Of a stretch of 10,948 nucleotides of DNA, positions 1 to 5,957 are shown one piece after another. Within the stretch, counting starts at the first letter, position 1; every line of letters starts with the position of its first letter. Source of the stretch: Nitrospirota bacterium (GTDB lineage Bacteria > Nitrospirota > Nitrospiria > Nitrospirales > Nitrospiraceae); NCBI GenBank assembly GCA_016222925.1, contig JACRQB010000053.1:1-10948 (forward strand). Direction: 5' to 3'. The notes beneath the pieces are model-generated. The model ran no database searches. It saw only the letters and a list, made by a program, of their open reading frames with translations, and was not told the DNA's origin. The position numbers and the translations under genes are program-made.

Positions 1-124
1 CATTTTTTTCTTTTTTGATTCTTCCGATTTCGATGGCGCTTTTCGAGCGCTCATTGAGCAGTCGAATGATTTCGTCATCGATCCTATCGATTTCCTTACG
101 ATATTCAGACATATCTTTGGGCAT
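1..124 (-). CDS. pheA: Chorismate mutase / prephenate dehydratase (PheA), N-terminal fragment cut by the window edge
   Basis: About 41 codons read leftwards off the window. The translation includes EYRKEIDRIDDEIIRLLNER followed by SKSAIEIGRIKKEK, the first helix of an AroQ-type chorismate mutase: the pattern IDxIDxxIxxLLxxR, then a Lys-rich stretch after the conserved IG. The family converts chorismate to prephenate in Phe/Tyr synthesis. Whether a prephenate dehydratase and ACT domain follow (PheA) or the protein is a stand-alone AroQ cannot be seen. PheA is preferred because this N-terminus is typical of P-proteins. Two in-frame ATGs are possible, at 124 and 112; 124 is listed because a GAGG lies 11 nt upstream of it, while 112 has no ribosome site. 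The gene lies 161 bp downstream of ruvB on the same strand and has its own candidate promoter. Confidence 0.8.
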   Translation of the reverse strand, partial: MPKDMSEYRKEIDRIDDEIIRLLNERSKSAIEIGRIKKEKN

Positions 125-207
125 GCTGAGTCTCGCCTCGGGCACCTACTCGCAGGAGGGATTTCCCATCTCCGTCAGGGATAGTAGATCATAGAAACAA
201 GTGAGGA

Positions 208-237
208 ATTCTACAGGAACGATCGAATCTATTGCAA
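208..237 (-). promoter_or_regulatory. Candidate sigma-70 promoter for the chorismate mutase gene
   Basis: On the minus strand TTGCAA (237-232) and TAGAAT (213-208) are separated by 18 bp. The -10 matches consensus at 5 of 6 positions and the -35 at 4 of 6. It lies in the ruvB-pheA intergenic gap, about 85 bp before the start codon, so the downstream gene may be expressed separately from ruvAB. This is pattern matching only. Confidence 0.4.
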
Positions 238-285
238 GGATAGCGCTTGGATATCAGGAGCTTGAAACGTTTGAACGCCCGAGGT

Positions 286-1290
286 TTACATCAGCAATTG
301 AGAGGGACGTTTAAAGTGATCGTAGGCCAAACGAGTCACTTGCCGGCCACGACCGGTACGATCCAGAAAGCCGGCTTGGATCAGGTAGGGCTCATACACA
401 TCCTCGATCGTGCCCTTGTCTTCCTGAACAGCGGCAGCCAAGGACTCCACTCCGACCGGTCCTCCATTGAACTTCTCGATGATCGTGAGCAGGACTTTGC
501 GGTCCATATCGTCGAAACCTGCCTCATCGACCCCGACCCAAGCTAACCCCTCTTTGGCCACCTGTTCGGTAATATGCCCGTCCGCCTTAATTTGGGCATA
601 GTCTCTGATGCGCTTAATCAGCCGATTGACAATCCGTGGTGTTCCACGGGCACGGCGTGATATTTCCGCAGCGCCTGCCCGATCAATCCCAACCCCTAAA
701 ACTCCGGCTGAGCGCGTCACAATCGCCTCCAGCTCGGACGGCCCATAGAACTCCAGCCGATAGACTAAGCCGAATCGGTCCCGCAGTGGGGAGGTCAGGG
801 AACCGGCCCTGGTCGTCGCGCCCACGAGCGTAAAGGGTGGCAGATCAAGCTTGACGGTCCTTGTGGCAGGCCCCTGTCCGATGACCAGATCAAGCTGAAA
901 GTCCTCCATCGCCGGATAGAGCGCCTCCTCAACAGAGGCAGGCAAGCGATGGATCTCATCGATAAAGAGCACATCATATTCCTGAAGATTGGTTAGAATC
1001 GCCGCTAAGTCGCCGGCATGGGCTAAGACCAAGCCCGATGTCGACCGCAAGGCCGCGCCCATTTCTTTCGCGATAATGTGCGCAATGGTCGTCTTTCCGA
1101 GACCAGGCGGCCCGTAGAAGATGGCGTGGTCGAGCGCCTCACCCCGCTGCTTGGCCGCTTCGATACAGACTCGCAGCGACTCCTTCATTTTCTCTTGTCC
1201 GACGTACTCATCCAGCGTCTGAGGTCGAAGAACGTTCTCCTGCCCCCGTTCTTCGTCCGTGGCGCGATTGGTCACGACCCGCTCAGTCAT
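286..1290 (-). CDS. ruvB: Holliday junction branch migration DNA helicase RuvB
   Basis: This 334-residue protein is close to the usual RuvB length. RuvB is the AAA+ hexameric motor that RuvA loads on Holliday junctions to drive branch migration with ATP. Visible motifs: Walker A GPPGLGKTT at residues 60-68, Walker B LFIDEIHR around 108-115 (D111, E112), sensor GATTR near 157-161, arginine-finger segment LTSPLRDRFG around 165-174, and a C-terminal winged-helix domain including GGPVGVESLA and the terminal TGRGR. The frame stays open 29 codons upstream to 1377, but those residues are not RuvB-like and overlap the preceding gene. The ATG at 1290 begins MTERVV and gives the family N-terminus; its ribosome site is only moderate (GAGATGGG). 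It starts 16 nt after the Cys-rich gene stops, so it is co-transcribed with ruvA. Confidence 0.97.
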   Translation of the reverse strand: MTERVVTNRATDEERGQENVLRPQTLDEYVGQEKMKESLRVCIEAAKQRGEALDHAIFYGPPGLGKTTIAHIIAKEMGAALRSTSGLVLAHAGDLAAILTNLQEYDVLFIDEIHRLPASVEEALYPAMEDFQLDLVIGQGPATRTVKLDLPPFTLVGATTRAGSLTSPLRDRFGLVYRLEFYGPSELEAIVTRSAGVLGVGIDRAGAAEISRRARGTPRIVNRLIKRIRDYAQIKADGHITEQVAKEGLAWVGVDEAGFDDMDRKVLLTIIEKFNGGPVGVESLAAAVQEDKGTIEDVYEPYLIQAGFLDRTGRGRQVTRLAYDHFKRPSQLLM

Positions 1291-1306
1291 GATGCGACAC
1301 CCATCT

Positions 1307-1795
1307 CTACTTGCCCTCCGGCATCTCTTGATACTTCGGCAGGGACGAAAGCGTCCCTTGACCAGGCTGAGCCACACTGCCGCAATCAGGAGGACACCTC
1401 TTATATCCCTGGGTCGAGTCCGGAAAACTCTGCTCCATTTTCCTCAACTGGCATTGCGACAACCGACCACCATCCTTACTCCCGCACCGAGCGGGCACTG
1501 AGGAACCACCGATTTCGGCATACCCGTCAGGGCAGGATCCGCACACAGCCAGCATGTTGGCTCCCAACGGCACACATTGCACGAGCGTCGGATCGCCGTC
1601 TTTGCAAATTTCCGGAGATTGAGTGACGCCGGTCGTCGCATACCCATCAGGACAGGTTCCACAGGTCATTCTGATGCTCTTGGGCTCTGAGACCTCTTCT
1701 GCCAGCCCCGCGGGTGGCCCCATGACCACGAGCACAATACCCATCAATCCGTTGCACAGGAACAGTCTGGCAACATTCTTTGCGTTGAATGCCAT
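1307..1795 (-). CDS. Small secreted protein with two Cys-rich CGxCPDGYA repeats, function unknown
   Basis: The 162-residue product is not recognised as a named family. Residues 1-32 look like a Sec signal peptide: basic start (MAFNAKNVAR), hydrophobic stretch LMGIVLVVMG, likely cleavage near GLA|EE. The mature part holds two repeats of about 40 residues that share CGxCPDGYAxxG, with cysteines at 45, 48, 64, 74 and 85, 88, 104, 115, plus a third Cys pair at 134 and 138. Ten exported cysteines on a regular period suggest disulfide-stabilised repeats or metal binding; this is inference. The start at 1795 is chosen over 1831 because it gives the signal peptide and sits behind GGAAGGGGG, which overlaps the ruvA stop only 4 nt away. 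The gene ends 16 nt before ruvB, so it is embedded in the ruvA-ruvB transcript without an obvious functional link. Confidence 0.8.
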   Translation of the reverse strand: MAFNAKNVARLFLCNGLMGIVLVVMGPPAGLAEEVSEPKSIRMTCGTCPDGYATTGVTQSPEICKDGDPTLVQCVPLGANMLAVCGSCPDGYAEIGGSSVPARCGSKDGGRLSQCQLRKMEQSFPDSTQGYKRCPPDCGSVAQPGQGTLSSLPKYQEMPEGK

Positions 1796-1799
1796 CAGC

Positions 1800-2408
1800 T
1801 TACCCCCTTCCAAGCTCCTTGAGCCCTTCACGAATGAGCTCCTTCAACGCCAACGAGCCTGTCGCAGCCTTTGTGGCCCGCTTTAAGGCTTCCTTGGCAT
1901 CCTGAGGACGATAGCCCAAGTTTATCAGAGCGGAGAGGGCGTCCTCGTACGAACCATCCACGGTGGGGGTGTCAACGGTCGCAAGCCGAGACGAACCGCC
2001 CTGGATTTTGCCGACCTTGTCCTTCAGTTCAAGCGCAATGCGGCCCGCCGATTTCTTGCCGATACCTGGAACGGTCGCCAGCTTCTCGACATCCTCGGTT
2101 TGGATCGCATGGACCAGATCCGTGATCGGCAAACTCGAGAGCACGCTAAGCGCCAGCTTCGGTCCGATCCCCGACACGCTGGTCAGCAGCAAAAACGACT
2201 CCTTCTCGCTTTGCGAGAGAAAGCCGAAGAGCTGGATCGCATCTTCCCGGAGATGCGTGTGAATATTCAGCGCGGTAACTTCGTCAAGATTTGGCAGGGC
2301 GTAATAGGTGCTGAGCGGAATATGAACTTCGTACCCAACCCCTTGCACATCAAGCGTGAGGTGGGTAGGTGCTTTGAATGCCAACCGCCCCGTGAGAAAG
2401 GCGATCAT
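1800..2408 (-). CDS. ruvA: Holliday junction branch migration protein RuvA
   Basis: The 202 residues match the normal RuvA length. RuvA binds four-way junctions as a tetramer and recruits RuvB. Domain I is the OB fold (MIAFLTGRL start, GVGYEVHIP at about 23-31). Domain II carries two helix-hairpin-helix motifs, SGIGPKLALSVL (79-90) and PGIGKKSAGRIALELKDK (114-131), for backbone contacts. Domain III is the RuvB-binding bundle at about 155-202 (ALSALINLGYRPQDAKEAL). The start has no strong Shine-Dalgarno sequence. The yebC stop lies 48 bp upstream and the Cys-rich gene begins 4 nt after its stop, so all are likely in one operon. No ruvC is visible in the cluster. Confidence 0.97.
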   Translation of the reverse strand: MIAFLTGRLAFKAPTHLTLDVQGVGYEVHIPLSTYYALPNLDEVTALNIHTHLREDAIQLFGFLSQSEKESFLLLTSVSGIGPKLALSVLSSLPITDLVHAIQTEDVEKLATVPGIGKKSAGRIALELKDKVGKIQGGSSRLATVDTPTVDGSYEDALSALINLGYRPQDAKEALKRATKAATGSLALKELIREGLKELGRG

Positions 2409-2456
2409 GTCGTCCGGTTATCCGAGTGCCATGACGGTGATGGTTGGCCGGCCTCG

Positions 2457-3143
2457 TTATCCTGCTGCGGTCGCGGCCACTTTCTCCATGACTTCGTCCG
2501 GGATGTCAAAATTCGCGTGAACCTTCTGCACGTCATCATGCTCGTCCAAGATCTCCATCAACTTGAGCATTTGTTCGGCTGATTTTTCGTCCAGATGGAT
2601 CGTATTCTGCGGAATAAAGGTGATTTCCGCCAAGGCCGTGTCGATTTTGGCATCGACCAGTGCCTTCTTCACTGTTTCAAAATCGTGGGGGGTGGTGAGC
2701 ACCTCATAACTCTTCTCACCGACCTTCACATCTTCCGCCCCGGCGTCGAGGGCCAAGGAAAGCAGCGTATCCTCCTCGACCTTCCCCTTCTCAATTGCAA
2801 CGAGCCCCTTTTTCTGAAACTGCCAGGCAACGGCACCCGCCTCCGACATGTTGCCGTGATTTTTCGTCAGGAGACTGCGTATCTCCGCGACGGTCCGGTT
2901 CCGGTTGTCGCTCGTAATCTCGAGAAGTACGGCGGTCCCTCCGGGGCCATATCCTTCCAACTGAAATTCCTCGTACATCACACCAGGCAGTTCCCCCGTC
3001 CCTCGCTGGACAGCTTTTTTCATCGTATCGCCAGGCATGTTGGCTTCCTTGGCCTTGGCGATCGCCAGACGCAGTCGTGGATTTGCGTCAGGGTCACCAC
3101 CGGACCGAGCCGCAATGGTCAGTTCCCGGATGATTCGCGTGAA
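2457..3143 (-). CDS. yebC: YebC/PmpR family protein (TACO1-like), N-terminus missing
   Basis: Homology to YebC runs without a break from FTRIIRELTIAARSGGDP through EGYGPGGTA and SDNRNRTVAEIR to the C-terminal DDVQKVHANFDIPDEV. The family is annotated as DNA-binding regulators or as factors that help translation of proline stretches. The open frame gives 228 residues against about 250 in the family. The first ~24 residues, normally starting MAGHSKW and ending just before FT(K/R)IIRE, are absent: a TAA stop at 3146-3144 directly precedes the Phe codon, and only 27 bp lie between the Phe codon and the stop of the upstream membrane gene. No ATG, GTG or TTG occurs in frame until the ATG at 3038, which has AAGGA 8 nt before it and would yield 193 residues lacking most of domain 1. 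Probably a damaged gene or an assembly error. Confidence 0.85.
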   Translation of the reverse strand, partial: FTRIIRELTIAARSGGDPDANPRLRLAIAKAKEANMPGDTMKKAVQRGTGELPGVMYEEFQLEGYGPGGTAVLLEITSDNRNRTVAEIRSLLTKNHGNMSEAGAVAWQFQKKGLVAIEKGKVEEDTLLSLALDAGAEDVKVGEKSYEVLTTPHDFETVKKALVDAKIDTALAEITFIPQNTIHLDEKSAEQMLKLMEILDEHDDVQKVHANFDIPDEVMEKVAATAAG

Positions 3144-3170
3144 TTATGACGAAACTACCGAGTGAAGGGG

Positions 3171-3920
3171 CTATTCAAAATACAGAAGCAGCTGAATACC
3201 TATGAGGATCACGAATACCGCCCAGGCCAGGTCCCACTTTTTCACTGGAAGACTCGACGCCCCGGATCCCCACGACACCATCGCGCTGGACAAGGCAGCC
3301 CCAACGCCAAGACTTCCGAGGAGCATATGGTGAAGTTCAATGGTCTGATTCGCTGGATGATTCCCATGCGAGTGCCAGAAGAGCAACAGTCCGCCGATCA
3401 TCGCGCCGATCACTAATGGAGCCGCCCAGATCGGGTGGCAAGCCCAGCCGATTCGGCGAAGCGTCTCGCTGACTGCAGCGGTGGCGGCGAAAATTCCGTA
3501 AAATTTATGCTGGATGATTTCCGGGTCTTGTCCAGAAAATGTCTGCTCCAAGGTCAAGGAACCGATCGGCCAGGCCTCGTGGTCACTCCAGACCAACAGA
3601 TAGGCTCCGATCACACCGAAGGCACCAGGCAGAACCAGGCGAGTCCAGGAAGGCAGCGGGTACCGCAACGAATACCCTAACTCAGTAAGGCCAAACAGCA
3701 GCACGAACAGCCCCGCGAAACGATGGTTGAATTCCGAGTAGGCCACCCCTTGGGCTGACCCTTCCCACCCTCCCCCGCCATGTTCAGCATAAGCATCGTG
3801 GGTTGCGCCTGTGGAGAGGGAGACTTGATGATGCTCTGAAGACGACTGTGCGCTCAGGATGGAGAACCAGGGAAACAGCACCAGTAGCAGAACAGACAGT
3901 AGAGAAACCCGCCACTTCAT
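3171..3920 (-). CDS. His-rich multi-pass membrane protein with signal peptide, function unknown (possible copper or heme role)
   Basis: The 249 residues begin with a cleavable-looking signal (MKWRVSLLSVLLLVLFPWFS, then SAQS). A soluble segment with several His follows (H30, H31, H41, H47), then about six hydrophobic spans near residues 67-83, 96-112, 138-153, 164-182, 197-216 and 231-247. Histidines sit at span edges: NHRFAG (66), SDHEAWPIG (114), QHKFYG (138), HSHGNH (183-188) and HH (197-198). Such a pattern suits a metal- or heme-binding membrane protein, loosely like CopD or cytochrome b561 types, but no family is firmly recognised. The ATG at 3920 is preferred to 4013 because the longer form would run through the terminator hairpin of the upstream gene and hide the signal peptide. 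The ribosome site is weak. Confidence 0.72.
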   Translation of the reverse strand: MKWRVSLLSVLLLVLFPWFSILSAQSSSEHHQVSLSTGATHDAYAEHGGGGWEGSAQGVAYSEFNHRFAGLFVLLFGLTELGYSLRYPLPSWTRLVLPGAFGVIGAYLLVWSDHEAWPIGSLTLEQTFSGQDPEIIQHKFYGIFAATAAVSETLRRIGWACHPIWAAPLVIGAMIGGLLLFWHSHGNHPANQTIELHHMLLGSLGVGAALSSAMVSWGSGASSLPVKKWDLAWAVFVILIGIQLLLYFE

Positions 3921-3958
3921 AACAATAGCCGCGAAATCAACAAGGGCCGGTAATGGAA

Positions 3959-3986
3959 AGGCCCATCCAGTCGACCAGATGGGCCT
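3959..3986 (-). terminator. Rho-independent terminator after the PCP_red gene
   Basis: On the minus strand AGGCCCATC (3986-3978) pairs perfectly with GATGGGCCT (3967-3959) around a 10-nt loop, followed by TTTCC. It begins 27 nt after the PCP_red stop codon. The T-tract is short, so termination may be partial. It separates the mrp/PCP_red unit from the membrane-protein gene. Confidence 0.6.
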
Positions 3987-4013
3987 CACGACACCAGACT
4001 CATGTGGCTCCAA

Positions 4014-4766
4014 CTACATAAACTTCATGAACTTCTCTTTGGTCTCGTCCATCACTTGCGCAGTAATCGACGATAATCCACGTTCCTTGGCCAACCGTTC
4101 AACCTCTTTGCGAGCCATGGGACGGATGAAGTCCGGAATATTCTCAAGCCGTTGTTCCGCCTCTGGCGACCAGGTCATACCCTCCGGCGAATAATTTTTG
4201 GAGTCGTCCATCACTTGCAGCGTGATGGTCTTGAACCCTTGTTTGCGCGCGTAGGTCTCAACACTGCCCTGAACCATCGGTTTCACGAAGGCCGGAAGCC
4301 GGTCGAGCTTCTCCTTAGCGTCGGCCGTCCAGGTGAATTCAGACGCAGCAGATCCGCCGTTGGCGGGTTTGCCACTGGCTGTCAGCCCCATCTCAGCTAC
4401 CATGGCAGAGAAGGGACAACCACTCGCTTTCTCCGAAGCCTTGGCAGGCGACGCAGCAGCGACAGAAACAGCCGGCTGACCTCCTTGAATTTTCTCATTC
4501 AAATAGGCCGCCATCTGACCAGGGACTGGGGTGGCTTCGGTCTTCAACGTACCCTTCGTCATCTCGAATGGCTCGGCCTCAACAGTGCGCCCCCCCAGCT
4601 TTACTCCGAGGGAACTGACCATCTGGGTTTCACCAGGATTCGTCACCATGGAGAACTTGGCATTGCAAGACGGACAGCCGAAAAACACGCCCAGCGTGCC
4701 CTCCCCTGGTTTTTCCACCTTTTCGAAGTTCATGTATGTTTCACAGTTGAGGCATACGAATTTCAT
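4014..4766 (-). CDS. Zinc-ribbon protein with two PCP_red (protochlorophyllide reductase 57-kDa subunit-like) domains
   Basis: The 250-residue protein has three parts. An N-terminal zinc ribbon has C5xxC8 and C31xxC34. A linker rich in Ala, Ser and Gly contains the motif SGCPFSAMV near residue 117. Two tandem PCP_red-like domains span 146-190 and 199-243, each with W(T/S)xxA, a LPAFVKPM or IPDFIRPM core, VExxAxxxG, and IT(L/A)QVMD. This small domain also occurs at the end of ChlB/BchB, subunit of the dark-operative protochlorophyllide reductase, but here it stands alone, so a chlorophyll role is not implied. The gene starts 24 bp after the mrp stop behind AAGAGGAG, and a terminator follows its stop. 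Co-transcription with Mrp suggests a job in Fe-S or metal cofactor handling; that is inference. Confidence 0.85.
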   Translation of the reverse strand: MKFVCLNCETYMNFEKVEKPGEGTLGVFFGCPSCNAKFSMVTNPGETQMVSSLGVKLGGRTVEAEPFEMTKGTLKTEATPVPGQMAAYLNEKIQGGQPAVSVAAASPAKASEKASGCPFSAMVAEMGLTASGKPANGGSAASEFTWTADAKEKLDRLPAFVKPMVQGSVETYARKQGFKTITLQVMDDSKNYSPEGMTWSPEAEQRLENIPDFIRPMARKEVERLAKERGLSSITAQVMDETKEKFMKFM

Positions 4767-4790
4767 GGGTCTCCTCTTCAGTGCATCGTG

Positions 4791-5603
4791 TTACAGTTGT
4801 TCGGCCAACACTTTCTTGTAATCGATGAGCGTCCTGATGCGCCCAGCTATTTCCTGGTACCGTTGAATAGTCGGATAGGTTTCGTCGAGCAACGGCTCCC
4901 CCTTGTCGAAGGTACGGGCGAGGGTCCGGTCGAAGGGAATGCGTCCGAGCAGCGGCAAATCCAGCATTTCACACATCGCCTCGGTATTGCCTTCGAATAA
5001 CTCGTTCACTTCCCCACAAGAAGGGCAGCGATATTCGCTCATATTTTCGACAATGCCCATGACCTTGATACCTATGTCGCGAGCATAGGTAACCGACTTC
5101 TGCACCACATCCGATGCCACTTCTGATGGTGTCGTCACGACAATCGCTCCTGCCAGGTCAGGAATAAACCCGGCAATGACCGGCGGCTTGTCCGCTGCGG
5201 CCCCTGGAGGGAGATCGACCAACAGATAATCGAGCTCACCCCAGACGACATCGGCCAGAAACTCTCGAATGACATTCATTTCCATCAACCCTAACCAGAC
5301 CGGGCTGACATCCATCGGCCCTTTCCAACGAACCGGCGATGCATCATCCAAGAAGAAGTCCATCGATGCGACTTTCACCCCGAGCGGCCCGACCGGGGGA
5401 ATGGCCCCCTCAGGCCTCATAGTCAACGACTGGCCGTGTAATCCCAACATGCGGGGCACACAGGGTCCGTTCAGATCCACGTCCAACAGTCCAACCTTCG
5501 CTCCTTGGCGCGCAAAAGCCAACGCCAAATTGACCGTAGTCATGCTCTTGCCCACGCCGCCTTTTCCGCTCATGACCACCAGCTTGTGCTTAATGCCGGC
5601 CAT
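4791..5603 (-). CDS. mrp: Mrp/NBP35 family P-loop ATPase, iron-sulfur cluster carrier (main part of the gene)
   Basis: This reading frame of 270 codons holds the whole ATPase domain. Visible motifs: deviant Walker A GKGGVGKS at residues 13-20 after LVVMS, the switch-I type sequence DVDLNGPCVPRMLG, Walker B-like YLLVDLPPG, the P-type segment VVTTPSEVA, and CPSC (C193, C196), the cysteine pair that holds a bridging Fe-S cluster in Mrp/ApbC/Nbp35 dimers. The family carries Fe-S clusters to apoproteins in the cytosol. The natural gene began at 5767 with 36 further residues; a 56-bp tandem duplication (5555-5668) puts those out of frame. The duplication also recreates an ATG at 5603 with AAAAGG about 13 nt upstream, so a protein of 270 residues could still be made. 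The next gene, a PCP_red protein, is 24 bp downstream. Confidence 0.92.
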   Translation of the reverse strand: MAGIKHKLVVMSGKGGVGKSMTTVNLALAFARQGAKVGLLDVDLNGPCVPRMLGLHGQSLTMRPEGAIPPVGPLGVKVASMDFFLDDASPVRWKGPMDVSPVWLGLMEMNVIREFLADVVWGELDYLLVDLPPGAAADKPPVIAGFIPDLAGAIVVTTPSEVASDVVQKSVTYARDIGIKVMGIVENMSEYRCPSCGEVNELFEGNTEAMCEMLDLPLLGRIPFDRTLARTFDKGEPLLDETYPTIQRYQEIAGRIRTLIDYKKVLAEQL

Positions 5604-5668
5604 GCGTGCGCGCCGCCTTTTCCGCTCATGACCACCAGCTTGTGCTTAATGCCGGCCATGCGTGCGCG
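5555..5668. repeat. 58-bp perfect direct repeat, 56-bp period, inside mrp
   Basis: Bases 5555-5612 are identical to 5611-5668, so 56 bp are duplicated in tandem with 2 bp shared. Because 56 is not a multiple of three, the copy shifts the mrp frame just after the GKGG of the P-loop. Deleting one copy restores a continuous frame of 306 codons. Origin by replication slippage or by an assembly error cannot be told apart here. Confidence 0.95.
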
Positions 5669-5767
5669 GACCTGTTTAGTATTTTCTGAAATCTGTTCGA
5701 GAACTTTGGCGTCGTCTGAATACTTCAAATTGCGAAGAATGGCCTTCAGATCTTTTTCAACCGCCAT
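5570..5767 (-). pseudogene. mrp: 5' part of mrp, frame-shifted by the tandem duplication
   Basis: The frame starts at ATG 5767 behind GAGGGG with 8-nt spacing, a good ribosome site. It reads an N-terminal helix-rich segment (MAVEKDLKAILRNLKYSDD, then KVLEQISENTKQVRAR), followed by MAGIKHKLVVMSGKGG. At the duplication junction it leaves the ATPase frame and ends after 65 residues with unrelated AHAWPALSTSWWS. The first 36 residues are the true N-terminus of the Mrp protein described at 4791-5603. The two frames overlap by 34 nt, so translational reinitiation at 5603 is conceivable. Confidence 0.85.
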
Positions 5768-5780
5768 AACGGAAACCCCT

Positions 5781-5793
5781 CGCTAACTTAGCG
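5781..5793. promoter_or_regulatory. Short perfect inverted repeat upstream of mrp
   Basis: CGCTAACTTAGCG is a 6-bp perfect inverted repeat around one base, located 14 bp before the mrp start and just before its GAGGGG ribosome site. It could be an operator or a small mRNA hairpin. Nothing identifies a binding protein. Confidence 0.3.
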
Positions 5794-5866
5794 AATACAA
5801 AGAGATTGAACCGTAACACAGGGATTTCAGGAGAGTCAAACTGAGTACATATCAGTCCACCAGATA

Positions 5867-5935
5867 GCCTAGGGTTTGAGTTCAACCGCAGCACCGCTCT
5901 GGCGGCGATATCGGCTGGAGCGATTTGTTATGTTC
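5867..5935 (-). other. attC-like integron recombination site (degenerate R' core)
   Basis: On the minus strand, 22 nt after the DUF2971 stop, the sequence GAACATAACAAATCGCTCCA, then GCCGA, closely resembles the left half of class 1 cassette attC sites (R'' ending AAC, then the L'' TTCAAGCCGA type). A central hairpin CCGC-CAGA-GCGG follows, then the right half GCGGTTGAACTCAAAC and CCTAGGC where canonical sites have GTTAGGC. Length is about 69 bp, within the attC range. R'' (ACATAAC) is exactly complementary to GTTATGT at the other end of the unit (6867-6861), as expected for the R' of the circular cassette. The GTT cleavage triplet at the downstream junction has changed to CCT, so this copy may be inactive. 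Confidence 0.6.
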
Positions 5936-5957
5936 ACACATGAAACAAACTCCTTCC

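Noticed and set aside
155..173. Hairpin GGAGGGATTTCCCATCTCC before the chorismate mutase gene
   Set aside because: It has a short stem with a 2-nt loop, imperfect outer pairs and no T-run; not convincing as terminator or attenuator.
247..546. Plus-strand open frame opposite ruvB
   Set aside because: It is antisense to the well-supported ruvB and has no family signature or ribosome site.
4152..5000. Long plus-strand open frame of 282 codons
   Set aside because: It lies opposite the PCP_red protein and mrp, whose motifs are unmistakable; the translation has no recognisable features.
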